Shown here one piece after another: positions 32,771-46,800 of a DNA stretch of 64,000 bases (positions are counted from its first letter, which is position 1; each line of letters opens with the position of its first letter). A program made the translations under genes and the position numbers. Under the pieces are notes generated by a model. The model was given only the letters and a program-made list of their open reading frames with translations. It searched no databases and was not told where the DNA came from. Origin of the DNA: Paratinospora sagittata. Its lineage: Eukaryota; Streptophyta; Magnoliopsida; Ranunculales; Menispermaceae. The stretch lies in NCBI GenBank assembly GCA_035771175.1, contig CM069604.1:15129115-15193114 (forward strand), written 5' to 3'.

Positions 32771-35700
32771 AACTACATTGGATAAAGAAAGAAAAAATAT
32801 TTCCTACGCCTTTTCAATAACTCCAATTTGAATCAAAATAAAGATGTTATGGCTATTCCATTTCTTATCGATCGGATTAGTAAGTATGTTGTCCACTTGA
32901 AAAGAAACTTATAATAGCCATAACGTTTTCATCTCGAATATGATTTAAGTAATTAAAATTGCATTGGACAGCGGAAGGACAAATCTTTCTAATCCCTTTT
33001 GAATCCCTCCAAGCAGAGTCTAGATGAAAAAGTAATGGCTACTTAAAATTTCCTTACTAATCGAATCTCTAAGTAAGTAGCCCGATCAATAAGAAACCTT
33101 CAAAGAGCCATAACGCTTTCATCCCGACTTCGACTTTAGTGATTCAAAATACGAAGAAAATGCCTTTTCAACGCCTTTTAAATTACCTATATCAAAATCA
33201 GGATGAAAGGTTATGGTTATTCGAAATGTGGTTAATGATCGTAAAGGTAAGTATGTTGACCGATCAGTAAGAATTATTAAAATAGCTATAATGTTTTCCT
33301 CCAAACTCTTATTTGCATGTTTCAAAAATCCTTCGAAAGAAAACAAAAATATGTTTCTAATGCATGTGGAATCACTCAAATCAAAATCGGGATGAAAATT
33401 TTCTTGTTATTCGAAGGTTTCTTATAGATTGATTAACTTTACTTATCGATCCGATAGGAAAGCAAATTTTAAATATCCATAGCTTTTTCATTCCGACTCT
33501 TACTTAATTGACTCATAATGAGTTGGAAAGAGGAAGAAAAGATCTTTACAACACAATTTGAATCAGTGAAATCAGAGTTGCGGGGAAAAAGATATGGCAA
33601 TTTGAAATTTTTTAACTGGTCGAATCAGTAAGTAAGTTGTCCACTTGATAAGAAACTTATAATAGCCATAACATTTTCATCTTGAATATGATTTAATTAA
33701 TTAAAATTTCATTGGACAGCAGAAGGAAAAAATCTTTCTAATCCCTTTTGAATCCCTCCAAGCAGAGTCTAGATGAAAAAGTAATGGCTACTTAAAATTT
33801 CCTTACTAATCGAATCTCTAAGTAAGTATCCCGATCAATAAGAAACCTTCAAAGAGCCATAACGTTTTCATACCGACTTATACTTTAGTGATTCAAAATA
33901 CGAAGAAAATGCCTTTTCAACGCCTTTTAAATTACCTAAATCGAAGTCAGGATGAAAGGTTACGGTTATTCGAAATGTGGTTAATGATCGTAAAGGTAAG
34001 TAAGTTGACCGATCAGTAAGAATTATTAAAATAGCTATAATGTTTTCCTCCAAACTCTTATTTGCATGTTTCAAAAACCCTTCAAAAGAAAATAAAAATA
34101 TGTTTCTAATGCATGTGGAATCACTCAACTCAAAATTGGGATGAAAATTTTCTTGTTATTTGAAGGTTTCTTATAGATCGATTAACTTTACTCACCGATC
34201 CGGTCGGTAAGCAAATTTTAAATAGCCATAGCTTTTTCATTCCGACTCTTACTTAATTGACTCATAATGAGTTGGAAAGAGGAAGAAAAGATCTTTACAA
34301 CACAATTTGAATCAGTGAAATCAGAGTTGCGGTGAAAAAGATATGGCAATTTGAAATTTGGTTACTGGTCGAATCAGTAAGTAAGTTGACCTATCGATAA
34401 AAAACATTCAAATAACCATAACTTTTATATCCTGACTCTAATTTGAGTGATTCACAATACGTTGAATAGAAGAAGAATGATCTTTCTAACGCTCTTTGAA
34501 TCACCTTAATCGGAGTTGGGAATATAAGATAAATTCAAATAGCCATACCATTTTTATGTCGAATACAAGTGATTTAAACTGCATTGGATAAAGAAAGAAA
34601 AAATATTTCCAACGCCTTTTCAAGAACTCCAATTTGAATCAAAATAAAGATGTTGTGGCTATTCGATTTCTTATCGATCGGATTAGTAAGTAAGTTGTCC
34701 ACTTGATAAGAAACTTATAATAGCCATAACGTTTTCATCTTGAATATGATTTAAGTAATTAAAATTTCATTGGACGGCAGAAGGAAAAATCTTTCTAATC
34801 CCTTTTGAATCCCTCCAAGCAGAGTCTAGATGAAAAAGTAATGGCTACTTAAAATTTCCTTACTAATCGAATCTCTAAGTAAGTAGCCCGATCAATAAGA
34901 AACCTTCAAAAAGCCATAACGCTCTCATCCCGACTTCGACTTTAGTGATTCAAAATATGAAGAAAATGCCTTTTCAACACCTTTTAAATTACCTAAATCG
35001 AAGTCAGGATGAAAGGTTATGGTTATTCGAAATGTGGTTAATGATCGTAAAGGTAAGTAAGTTGACCGATCAGTAAGAATTATTAAAATAGCTATAATGT
35101 TTTCCTCCAAACTCTTATTTGCATGTTTCAAAAATCCTTCGAAAGAAAATAAAAATATGTTTCTAATGCATGTGGAATCACTCAAATCAAAATCGGGATG
35201 AAAATTTTCTTGTTATTTGAAGGTTTCTTATAGATCGATTAACTTTACTCATCGATCCGATCGGTAAGCAAATTTTAAATAGCCATAGCTTTTTCATTCC
35301 GACTCTTACTTAATTGACTCATAATGAGTTGGAAAGAGGAAGAAAAGATCTTTACAACACAATTTGAATAAGTGAAATCAGAGTTGCGGTGAAAAAGATA
35401 TGGCAATTTGAAATTTTGTTACCGGTCGAATCAGTAAGTAAGTTGACCTATCGATAAAAAACATTCAAATAACCATAACTTTTATATCCTGACTCTTATT
35501 TGAGTGATTCACAATACGTTGAATAGAAGAAGAATGATCTTTCTAACGCTCTTTGAATCACCTTAATCAGAGTTGGCAATATAAGATAAATTCAAATAGC
35601 CATACCATTTTTACGTTGAATCCAAATCGAGTGATTTAAACTACATTGGATAAAGAAAGAAAAAATATTTCCTACGCCTTTTCAATAACTCCAATTTGAA

Positions 35701-38700
35701 TCAAAATAAAGATGTTATGGCTATTCCATTTCTTATCGATCGGATTAGTAAGTATGTTGTCCACTTGAAAAGAAACTTATAATAGCCATAACGTTTTCAT
35801 CTCGAATATGATTTAAGTAATTAAAATTGCATTGGACAGCGGAAGGACAAATCTTTCTAATCCCTTTTGAATCCCTCCAAGCAGAGTCTAGATGAAAAAG
35901 TAATGGCTACTTAAAATTTCCTTACTAATCGAATCTCTAAGTAAGTAGCCCGATCAATAAGAAACCTTCAAAAAGCCATAACGCTTTCATCCCGACTTCG
36001 ACTTTAGTGATTCAAAATATGAAGAAAATGCCTTTTCAACACCTTTTAAATTACCTAAATCGAAGTCAGGATGAAAGGTTATGGTTATTCGAAATGTGGT
36101 TAATGATCGTAAAGGTAAGTAAGTTGACCGATCAGTAAGAATTATTAAAATAGCTATAATGTTTTCCTCCAAACTCTTATTTGCATGTTTCAAAAATCCT
36201 TCGAAAGAAAATAAAAATATGTTTCTAATGCATGTGGAATCACTCACATCAAAATCGGGATGAAAATTTTCTTGTTATTTGAAGGTTTCTTATAGATCGA
36301 TTAACTTTACTCATCGATCCGATCGGTAAGCAAATTTTAAATAGCCATAGCTTTTTCATTCCGACTCTTACTTAATTGACTCATAATGAGTTGGAAAGAG
36401 GAAGAAAAGATCTTTACAACACAATTTGATTAAGTGAAATCAGAGTTGCGGGGAAAAAGATATGGCAATTTGAAATTTTGTTACCGGTCGAATCAGTAAG
36501 TAAGTTGACCTATCGATAAAAAACATTCAAATAACCATAACTTTTATATCCTGACTCTTATTTGAGTGATTCACAATACGTTGAATAGAAGAAGAATGAT
36601 CTTTCTAACGCTCTTTGAATCACCTTAATCAGAGTTGGCAATATAAGATAAATTCAAATAGCCATACCATTTTTACGTTGAATCCAAATCGAGTGATTTA
36701 AACTACATTGGATAAAGAAAGAAAAAATATTTCCTACGCCTTTTCAATAACTCCAATTTGAATCAAAATAAAGATGTTATGGCTATTCCATTTCTTATCG
36801 ATCGGATTAGTAAGTATGTTGTCCACTTGAAAAGAAACTTATAATAGCCATAACGTTTTCATCTCGAATATGATTTAAGTAATTAAAATTGCATTGGACA
36901 GCGGAAGGACAAATCTTTCTAATCCCTTTTGAATCCCTCCAAGCAGAGTCTAGATGAAAAAGTAATGGCTACTTAAAATTTCCTTACTAATCGAATCTCT
37001 AAGTAAGTAGCCCGATCAATAAGAAACCTTCAAAGAGCCATAACGCTTTCATCCCGACTTCGACTTTAGTGATTCAAAATACGAAGAAAATGCCTTTTCA
37101 ACGCCTTTTAAATTACCTATATCAAAGTCAGGATGAAAGGTTATGGTTATTCGAAATGTGGTTAATGATCGTAAAGGTAAGTATGTTGACCGATCAGTAA
37201 GAATTATTAAAATAGCTATAATGTTTTCCTCCAAACTCTTATTTGCATGTTTCAAAAATCCTTCGAAAGAAAACAAAAATATGTTTCTAATGCATGTGGA
37301 ATCACTCAAATCAAAATCGGGATGAAAATTTTCTTGTTATTCGAAGGTTTCTTATAGATTGATTAACTTTACTTATCGATCCGATAGGAAAGCAAATTTT
37401 AAATATCCATAGCTTTTTCATTCCGACTCTTACTTAATTGACTCATAATGAGTTGGAAAGAGGAAGAAAAGATCTTTACAACACAATTTGAATCAGTGAA
37501 ATCAGAGTTGCGGGGAAAAAGATATGGCAATTTGAAATTTTGTAACTGGTCGAATCAGTAAGTAAGTTGTCCACTTGATAAGAAACTTATAATAGCCATA
37601 ACGTTTTCATCTTGAATATGATTTAATTAATTAAAATTTCATTGGACAGCAGAAGGAAAAAATCTTTCTAATCCCTTTTGAATCCCTCCAAGCAGAGTCT
37701 AGATGAAAAAGTAATGGCTACTTAAAATTTCCTTACTAATCGAATCTCTAAGTAAGTATCCCGATCAATAAGAAACCTTCAAAGAGCCATAACGTTTTCA
37801 TACCGACTTATACTTTAGTGATTCAAAATACGAAGAAAATGCCTTTTCAACGCCTTTTAAATTACCTAAATCGAAGTCAGGATGAAAGGTTACGGTTATT
37901 CGAAATGTGGTTAATGATCGTAAAGGTAAGTAAGTTGACCGATCAGTAAGAATTATTAAAATAGCTATAATGTTTTCCTCCAAACTCTTATTTGCATGTT
38001 TCAAAAACCCTTCAAAAGAAAATAAAAATATGTTTCTAATGCATGTGGAATCACTCAACTCAAAATTGGGATGAAAATTTTCTTGTTATTTGAAGGTTTC
38101 TTATAGATCGATTAACTTTACTCACCGATCCGATCGGTAAGCAAATTTTAAATAGCCATAGCTTTTTCATTCCGACTCTTACTTAATTGACTCATAATGA
38201 GTTGGAAAGAGGAAGAAAAGATCTTTACAACACAATTTGAATCAGTGAAATCAGAGTTGCGGTGAAAAAGATATGGCAATTTGGAATTTGGTTACTGGTC
38301 GAATCAGTAAGTAAGTTGACCTATCGATAGAAAACATTCAAATAACCATAACTTTTATATCCTGACTCTAATTTGAGTGATTCACAATACGTTGAATAGA
38401 AGAAGAATGATCTTTCTAACGCTCTTTGAATCACCTTAATCGGAGTTGGGAATATAAGATAAATTCAAATAGCCATACCATTTTTATGTCGAATACAAGT
38501 GATTTAAACTGCATTGGATAAAGAAAGAAAAAATATTTCCAACGCCTTTTCAAGAACTCCAATTTGAATCAAAATAAAGATGTTGTGGCTATTCGATTTC
38601 TTATCGATCGGATTAGTAAGTAAGTTGTCCACTTGATAAGAAACTTATAATAGCCATAACGTTTTCATCTTGAATATGATTTAAGTAATTAAAATTTCAT

Positions 38701-39130
38701 TGGACGGCAGAAGGAAAAATCTTTCTAATCCCTTTTGAATCCCTCCAAGCAGAGTCTAGATGAAAAAGTAATGGCTACTTAAAATTTCCTTACTAATCGA
38801 ATCTCTAAGTAAGTAGCCCGATCAATAAGAAACCTTCAAAAAGCCATAACGTTTTCATCCCGACTTCGACTTTAGTGATTCAAAATATGAAGAAAATGCC
38901 TTTTCAACACCTTTTAAATTACCTAAATCGAAGTCAGGATGAAAGGTTATGGTTATTCGAAATGTGGATAATGATCGTAAAGGTAAGTAAGTTGACCGAT
39001 CAGTAAGAATTATTAAAATAGCTATAATGTTTTCCTCCAAACTCTTATTTGCATGTTTCAAAAATCCTTCGAAAGAAAATAAAAATATGTTTCTAATGCA
39101 TGTGGAATCACTCAAATCAAAATCGGGATG
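32750..39130. repeat. Tandem 3,930-bp satellite block, one full copy and a partial second
   Basis: Units of 749, 1,057, 1,062 and 1,062 bp starting at anchor 33121 recur from 37051 (749, 1,057), then the pattern breaks near 39130. Variants such as ACCTATATCAAA, GGTAAGTATGTTGACC, AAGCAAATTTTAAATATCC and AAGTAAGTATCCCG recur 3,930 bp apart. This block differs from the 2,872-bp one by an extra long unit. Confidence 0.85.
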
Positions 39131-42100
39131 AAAATTTTCTTGTTATTCGAAGGTTTCTTATAGATTGATTAACTTTACTTATCGATCCGATAGGTAAGCA
39201 AATTTTAAATAGCCATAGCTTTTTCATTCCGACTCTTACTTAATTGACTCATAATGAGTTGGAAAGAGGAAGAAAAGATCTTTACAACACAATTTGAATC
39301 AGTGAAATCAGAGTTGCGGTGAAAAAGATATGGCAATTTGAAATTTTGTAACCGGTTGAATAAGTAAGTAAGTTATCCACTTGATAAAAACTTATGATAG
39401 CCATAATGTTTTCATCTTGAATATGATTTAAGTAATTAAAATTTCATTGGACAGCAGAAGGAAAAATCTTTCTAATCCCTTTTGAATCCCTCCAAGCAGA
39501 GTCTAGATGAAAAAGTAATGGCTACTTAAAATTTCCATACTAATCGAATGTCTAAGTAAGTAGCCCGATCAATAAGAAACCTTCAAAAAGCCATAACGCT
39601 TTCATCCCGACTTCGACTTTAGTGATTCAAAATAAGAAGAAAATGCCTTTTCAACGCCTTTTAAAATACCTAAATCGAAGTCAGGATGAAAGGTTATGCT
39701 TATTCGAAATGTGGTTAATGATCGTAAAGGTAAGTAAGTTGACCGATCAGGAAGAATTGTTAAAATAGCTATAATGTTTTCCTCCAAACTCTTATTTGCA
39801 TGTTTCAAAAATCCTTCGAAAGAAAATAAAAATATGTTTCTAATGCATGTGGAATCACTCAAATCAAAATCGGGATGAAAATTTTCTTGTTATTTGAAGG
39901 TTTCTTATAGATCGATGAACTTTAGATCGATTAACTTTACTCATCGATCCGATAGGTAAGCAAATTTTAAATAGCCATAGCTTTTTCATTCCGACTCTTA
40001 CTTAATTGACTCATAATGAGTTGGAAAGAGGAAGAAAAGTTATTTACAACACAATTTGAATCAGTGAAATCAGAGTTGCGGTGAAAAAGATATGGCAATT
40101 TGAAATTTGGTTACCGGTCGAATCAGTAATTAAGTTGACCTATCGATAAAAAACATTCAAATAACCATAACTTTTATACCCTGACTCTAATTTGAGTGAT
40201 TCACAATACGTTGAATAGAAGAAGAATGATCTTTCTAACGCTCTTTGAATCACCTTAATCGGAGTTGGGAATATAAGATAAATTCAAATAGCCATACCAT
40301 TTTTATGTTGAATCCAAATTGAGTGATTTAAACTGCATTGGATAAAGAAAGAAAAAATATTTCCAACGCCTTTTCAAGAACTCCAATTTGAATCAAAATA
40401 AAGATGTTGTGGCTATTCGATTTCTTATCGATCGGATTGGTAAGTAAGTTGTCCACTTGATAAGAAACTTATAATTGCCATAACGTTTTCATCTTGAATA
40501 TGATTTAAGTAATTAAAATTTCATTGGACAGCAGAAGGACAAATCTTTCTAATCCCTTTTGAATCCCTCCAAGCAGAGTCTAGATGAAAAAGTAGTGGCT
40601 ACTTAAAATTTCCTTACTAATCGAATCTCTAAGTAAGTAGCCCGATCAATAAGAAACCTTCAAAAAGCCATAACGCTTTCATCCCGACTTCGACTTTAGT
40701 GATTCAAAATAAGAAGAAAATGCCTTTTCAACGCCTTTTAAATTACCTAAATCGAAGTCAGGATGAAAGGTTATGCTTATTCGAAATGTGGTTAATGATC
40801 GTAAAGGTAAGTAAGTTGACCGATCAGGAAGAATTGTTAAAATAGCTATAATGTTTTCCTCCAAACTCTTATTTGCATGTTTCAAAAATCCTTCGAAAGA
40901 AAATAAAAATATGTTTCTAATGCATGTGGAATCACTCAAATCAAAATCGGGATGAAAGATTTCTTGTTATTTGAAGGTTTCTTATAGATCGATTAACTTT
41001 ACTCATCGATCCGATAGGTACGCAAATTTTAAATAGCCATAGCTTTTTCATTCCGACTCTTACTTAATTGACTCATAATGAGTTGGAAAGAGGAAGAAAA
41101 GATCTTTACAACACAATTTGAATCAGTGAAATCAGAGTTGCGGTGAAAAAGATATGGCAATTTGAAATTTTGTAACCGGTCGAATCAGTAAGTAAGTTGA
41201 CCTATCGATAAAAAACATTCAAATAACCATAACTTTTATATCCTGACTCTAATTTGAGTGATTCACAATACGTTGAATAGAAGAAGAATGATCTTTCTAA
41301 CGCTCTTTGAATCACCTTAATCGGAGTTGGGAATATAAGATAAATTCAAATAGCCATACCATTTTTATGTTGAATCCAAATAGAGTGATTTAAACTACAT
41401 TGGATAAAGAAAGAAAAAATATTTCCAACGCCTTTTCAATAACTCCAATTTGAATCAAAATAAAGATGTTATGGCTATTCCATTTCTTATCGATTGGATT
41501 AGTAAGTATGTTGTCCACTTGATGAGAAACTTATAATAGCCATAACGTTTTCATCTCGAATATGATTTAAGTAATTAAAATTGCGTTGGACAGCGGAAGG
41601 ACAAATCTTTCTAATCCCTTTTGAATCCCTCCAAGCAGAGTCTAGATGAAAAAGTAATGGCTACTTAAAATTTCCTTACTAATCGAATCTCTAAGTAAGT
41701 AGCCCGATCAATAAGAAACCTTCAAAGAGCCATAACGCTTTAATCCCGACTTCGAATTTAGTGATTCAAAATACGAAGAAAATTCCTTTTCAACGCCTTT
41801 TAAATTACCTAAATCGAAGTCAGGATGATAGGTTATGGTTATTCGAAATGTGGTTAATGATCGTAAAGGTAAGTAAGTTGACCGATCAGTAAGAATTATT
41901 AAAATAGCTATAATGTTTTCCTCCAAACTCTTTTTAGCATGTTTCAAAAATCCTTCGAAAGAAAATAAAAATATCTTTCTAATGCATGTGGAATCACTCA
42001 AATCAAAATCGGGATAAAAATTTTCTTGTTATTCGAAGGTTTCTTATAGATTGATTAACTTTACTTATCGATCCGATAGGTAAGCAAATTTTAAATAGCC

Positions 42101-42843
42101 ATAGCTTTTTCATTCCGACTCTTACTTAATTGACTCATAATGAGTTAGAAAGAGGAAGAAAAGATCTTTACAACACAATTTGAATCAGTGAAATCAGAGT
42201 TGCGGTGAAAAAGATATGGCAATTTGAAATTTTGTAACCGGTCGAATCAGTAAGTAAGTTGACCTATCGATAAAAAACATTCAAATAACCATAACTTTTA
42301 TATCCTGACTCTAATTTGAGTGATTCACAATACGTTGAACGGAATAAGAATGATCTTTCTAACGCTCTTTGAATCCCCTTAATCGGATTTGGGAATATAA
42401 GATAAATTCAAATAGCCATACCATTTTTATGTCGAATCCAAATCGAGTAATTTAAACTGCATTGGATAAAGAAAGAAAAAATATTTCCAACACCTTTTCA
42501 ATAACTCCAATTTGAATCAAAATAAAGATGTTATGGCTATTCGATTTCTTATCGATCGGATTGGTAAGTAAGTTGTCCACTTGATAAGAAACTTATAATA
42601 GCCATAACGTTTTCATCTCGAATATGATTTAAGTAATTAAAATTGCATTGGACAGCGGAAGGAAAACTCTTTCTAATCCCTTTTGAATCCCTCCAAGGGG
42701 AGTCGAGATCAAAAAGTAATGGCTACTTAAAATTTCCTTACTAATCGAATCTCTAAGTAAGTAGCCCGATCAATAAGAAACCTTCAAAGAGCCATAACGT
42801 TTTCATCCCGACTTCGACTTTAGTGATTCAAAATACGAAGAAA

Positions 42844-43815
42844 TCCAGACGTTCCGACCAGCTTTGTTTGAGAGGTTTGTTCTGTCAAACCATTCCTCCA
42901 TCACGATCTCCACCGTTCTGAATGCCGAAATATTAGTTGTACACTACATACCCAAATTTTTTATCCATCCAACGGTAGATTAAGGAGATCTAGAAGTTTG
43001 AGCAAAACGGCGCGAGAAATCCAGACTTTCCCACCAGCTTTGTTTGAGAGGTTAGATCTCTTAGACGAAACCTCTGATCAAGATCTCCACCTACCAGAAT
43101 TAATAACCATAAGCTAAGAACTTGCTGACAAAGTTTGAGCTCAATCTAACCATATATCGCAAAGATCCAACTCCTTGATGAAAACGTCGCGGTGATCTTC
43201 CTCCTGCAACTCTCTCATTTTTCTTCTTTTCTTTCTCTTCTTTTTTTCCTTTCTCTCCACTCACCTCTTTCTAGCACTTCCTTGATTCCCTCCTTGATTC
43301 TCTCCTTAATTCTCTCATTGATTCTCTCCTTGATTCCCTCCTTGATTCCCTCCTTGATTCCCTCCACTCATTCTAGCACTTCCTTGAAGAAGAGAAGTGG
43401 GCATGGGACACTTGTCCACTTTCATGCACCAACCTTCACATGTGTTGGTCTCATAGTACCCATACCAACCACATGTACTTTAACCAATCTCATTATTCGA
43501 TGTATTTTAAATGTCCAATCCATTTAATACGCCAAATTTTCATTCTCATTTATCCTTTTATTCAATCAATCCTAACCTATATCAATTCATGGTTTAATGG
43601 GCCCATGCATAAATAATAACATATGCATTATACTTTAATTTAACATGACCCATATACAATTTATGATACACATATTTATATACATTATCAAGCATCAACT
43701 ATACAAACATTAAACAACCATCAAACAAACACCAAACATATCAAGGCAACGCATAGAGTTTGGGCAAAGTGCAATTGGGTTATGGGCTAGATGAAATAAT
43801 TTTCGGGGCGTCACA
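42844..43815 (-). repeat. 3' LTR of R2-a, first 972 bp
   Basis: It begins TGTGACGCCCCG at 43815. A TATA box (TATATAAATA) lies at 43682-43673. It contains an expanded array of a 14-bp unit (CTCCTTGATTCCCT-like on the plus strand, about 43281-43376) that has only two units in the 5' LTR. The LTR ends at a position matching 50812 of the 5' LTR, and the satellite follows. Confidence 0.87.
43673..43682 (-). promoter_or_regulatory. Putative TATA box in the R2-a 3' LTR
   Basis: TATATAAATA on the minus strand, 133 bases into the LTR. The same decamer sits at the same distance in all four R2 LTRs (51600-51591, 56088-56097, 63595-63604). Confidence 0.6.
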
Positions 43816-43828
43816 TCACACCCACCTT
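43816..43828 (-). promoter_or_regulatory. Polypurine tract of R2-a
   Basis: AAGGTGGGTGTGA on the minus strand precedes the LTR start. The same bases precede the R2-b 3' LTR. Confidence 0.75.
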
Positions 43829-43838
43829 AGAATGAACT

Positions 43839-46800
43839 TCATCCTCGAAGTTTTAAGGTTAAGAAATTAGCTAAGCCCATGAACTCGGCAAAGTGCTCCA
43901 TCATGTAGTCCTCACGCTCCCAAGTAACCTGCTCCTCGCCATGGAACTACCATCTCACCTTAACCATCGGAATCTCGCGGCTACGTAACCTCTGGACCTT
44001 TCGGTCAAGTATCTGAATAGGTTCCTCATCGTAAGTCCCATCCTGCCTCAGTTCAATATTCCTCCAGTCCAAGACGTGATCAAAATCACTCTTGTACACT
44101 CTCAGCATTGACACATAAGAGACATTGTGGACTGCTGCTAACTGAGGTGGCAAGGCTAATCGGTAAGCGACGGGGCCAATTCGTTCTAAAACCTCGAACG
44201 GCCCAATAAATCTCGGAGCGAGCTTGCCTTTTATCCCAAATCTAGTTTGGCCCTTCTGAGGTGAGACCTTCAATAAAACTTGGTCACCCACCTCGAACTC
44301 TACGGTCTTCCGCTTGGCATCAGTATAACTCTTATGCCTGTCTTGGGCTACTTTCATATTATGCTTGATCCTCTTAATCTTCTCTGTGTGTTCTTGTATA
44401 AACTCTGATCCCATCACCGCAACATCCCCTACCTCTGTCCAACAGATCGGAGATCTACAGGGTCGACCATACAATGCCTCAAAAGGAGCCATGCCAATAC
44501 TGGACTGATAGCTGTTGTTGTACGCGAACTCACACATATGTATGTACTCCTCCCAGTCACCACTGGACTCAAGGACACAAGCTCGAAGCATATCCTCTAA
44601 AATCGATATCAACCTCTCAGACTGGCTATCCGTCTGGGGGTGAAAAGCGGTACTGAGATCTAGTCTAGTGCCGAGCTGCCTCTGCAACCCCTGCCTGAAT
44701 ACCGATGTAAACCTCGGATCCCTATCTGACACAATCGAAACTGGCACTCCATGTAATCTGACTATCTCCCGCATATAGAGTTTGCTCAGCTTGTCCATAG
44801 AATCCCTAGTGTTCACCGGTAGAAAGTGAGCGGACTTGGTCAAGCGATCAATAATAACCCAAACAACATTATGTATCCTCGGGGTGTTGGGTAATCCCAC
44901 AACAAAGTCCATAGTGACGTGCTCCCATTTCCACTCAGGAATGGCAAGCGGTTGCATCTGCCCTCCAGGCCTATGATGCTAAGCTTTGACTTTTTGACAG
45001 ATCTCACACCTCTGAATGAACTGCGCTATCTCTCTCTTCATGTCGGGCCACCAATACATTCTTTTCATATCATGATACATCTTGGTTCCGCCAGGATGAA
45101 TAGCATAATGAGATCTGTGAGCCTATTGGAGAACACTATGTCTGAGTCGTGGATCTGCGGGAACCCATAAACGTCCCCTAAATCTCAAGGCACCATCAGA
45201 TGACAAGTGTCAATCAGTAAAATCACTGCTCTCAGCCCAAGATTTGTACATCCCATGATCAACGTCAAGTCTCTGTTGGTCAATTACCTCCTGGACTTGT
45301 GTAGGCTGAGCTCTCATTTGAGCACATATCACAATCTGATCTGAAGGGGTAGCACATATACTCATAACCGTAGCCACCTCAAGTAGTCTCCACTCATGAG
45401 ACATCTGGCGTGCTACCATAACTGTCTTTACCCGCTTCCTGCTCAATGCATCAGCCACTATATTGGCTTTACCTGGGTGGTATTCCAATGTAAAATCATA
45501 GTCTTTGAGGAGCTCTAACCACCTTCTCTGCCTCATGTTCAATTCCTTCTGAGAGAACAAGTACTTGAGGCTCTTATGGTCAGAACACAAAGTGAATCTC
45601 TCACCATAGAGATAATGCCTCCAAATCTTCAAAGCAAAAACCACTGCCGCCAGTTCTAAGTCATGAACAGGGTAGTTCTTTTCATGCACCTTCAGCTGCC
45701 TCGATGCATAAGTAATGACCCTATCCTTCTGCATCAACACGCAACCCAAGCCAATACGAGAGGCATCAGTATAGATAACCAACTCCTGATCAGGCTCTGG
45801 CAAAATCAACACTGGCGTAGATGTCAATCTTTTCTTCAGCTCTAAAAAGGCATTCTCACACTCCTCGGTCCATACAAAGGACACATCTTTCTGGGTGAGC
45901 CTAGTCATAGGCGTAGCTATATTGGAGAATCCCTGAACGAATCTCCTATAGTAACCAACTAACCCAAGAAAGCTTTTGATCTCGGTCACTATGGTAGGCC
46001 TAGGCCAACTGATAATGGCTTCAACCTTAGACGGATCAACTGAACTCCCCTCAGAACTCACCACATGACCTAAGAACTTCACTTCGGTGATCCAAAACTC
46101 GCACTTGCTCAGCTTTTCATATAGCCTATGCCCTCTCAGAGTTTGCAAGGTCACTCTAAGGTGTTCTTCATGCTCAGCCTGAGTCTTGGAATATACCAAT
46201 ATGTCATCAATGAAGACGATGACAAACTTATCCAGATACTGCCTAAAAACTCTCTGCATCAGGTCCATGAACATCGCCGGTGCATTAGTCACACCAAATG
46301 GCATCACAAGGAACTCATAATGTCCATAGCGGGTTCTGAATGCTGTCTTAGGCACATCCTCCTCCCTGATTCTCAGCTGATGATACCCGGAGCGCAAATC
46401 AATCTTTGAAAAATACCTCGCTCCCTTCAACTGATCAAACAAGTCATCAATCCTTGGGAGAGGATATTTGTTCTTGATGGTCACCCTGTTCAATTGGCGA
46501 TAGTCGATGCACAACCGCAAGCTCCCATCTTTCTTTTTCAACAAAAGAACTGGAGCTCCCCAGGGTGACACGCTCGGGCAAATAAAGCCCTTAGCCAATA
46601 ATTCCTCGAGCTATTTCTGCAATTCTCTCAACTCGGCTGGCGCCATTCTATATGGTGCCATGGAGATAGGCTTCGTGCTAGGGACTAGTTCAATAATGAA
46701 ATCGATCTCTCGCTTCGGTGGTAATCCTGGAAGATCTGCAGGGAACACATCTGGAAAGTCCCTAACAATGGCAATATCCTCAAGTATCGCCTCATTAGTC

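Larger units (their letters stand above)
25734..42843. repeat. Satellite array, 17.1 kb, six-monomer higher-order repeat of 1,062 bp
   Basis: The anchor ATCCCGAC recurs (once with a single-base variant) at 26311, 27377, 28125, 29187, 30249, 30997, 32059, 33121, 33870, 34927, 35989, 37051, 37800, 38857, 39604, 40681, 41743 and 42805. This gives 12 long units (1,057-1,077 bp) and 5 short ones (747-749 bp). Inside a unit, monomers begin with A[GA]C[CT]ATA; in one unit they start at 34414, 34541, 34722, 34912, 35090 and 35281 (127, 181, 190, 178, 191 and 190 bp). Monomers share the order ...CATAACGTTTTCATC...GTGATTCA...TTTCTAACGCC...GAAAAAG-TATGGCTATTCG...GTAAGTAAGTTG. The array is AT-rich and head-to-tail. 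A centromeric role is inferred from the form only. Confidence 0.93.

Noticed and set aside
33213..37325. Two identical 60-codon plus-strand frames 3,930 bp apart
   Set aside because: They are the same chance frame in the duplicated satellite block.
28123..41999. An open frame of 86 codons (MSDSTCIRN...) on the minus strand in nearly every satellite unit
   Set aside because: It spans a monomer border in a homogenised satellite; its conservation equals that of the surrounding non-coding repeat, and variant units are not biased to third positions. Chance frame copied by array turnover.
25734..42843. Satellite as rDNA spacer or as part of a retroelement
   Set aside because: No rRNA sequence, promoter or LTR, PBS, PPT or pol motif occurs in it.
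43192..43527. Ser/Leu-rich frame (repeated SLIPSLIPS) in the R2-a LTR
   Set aside because: Produced by the 14-bp minisatellite and a pyrimidine-rich stretch; not kept in R2-b.
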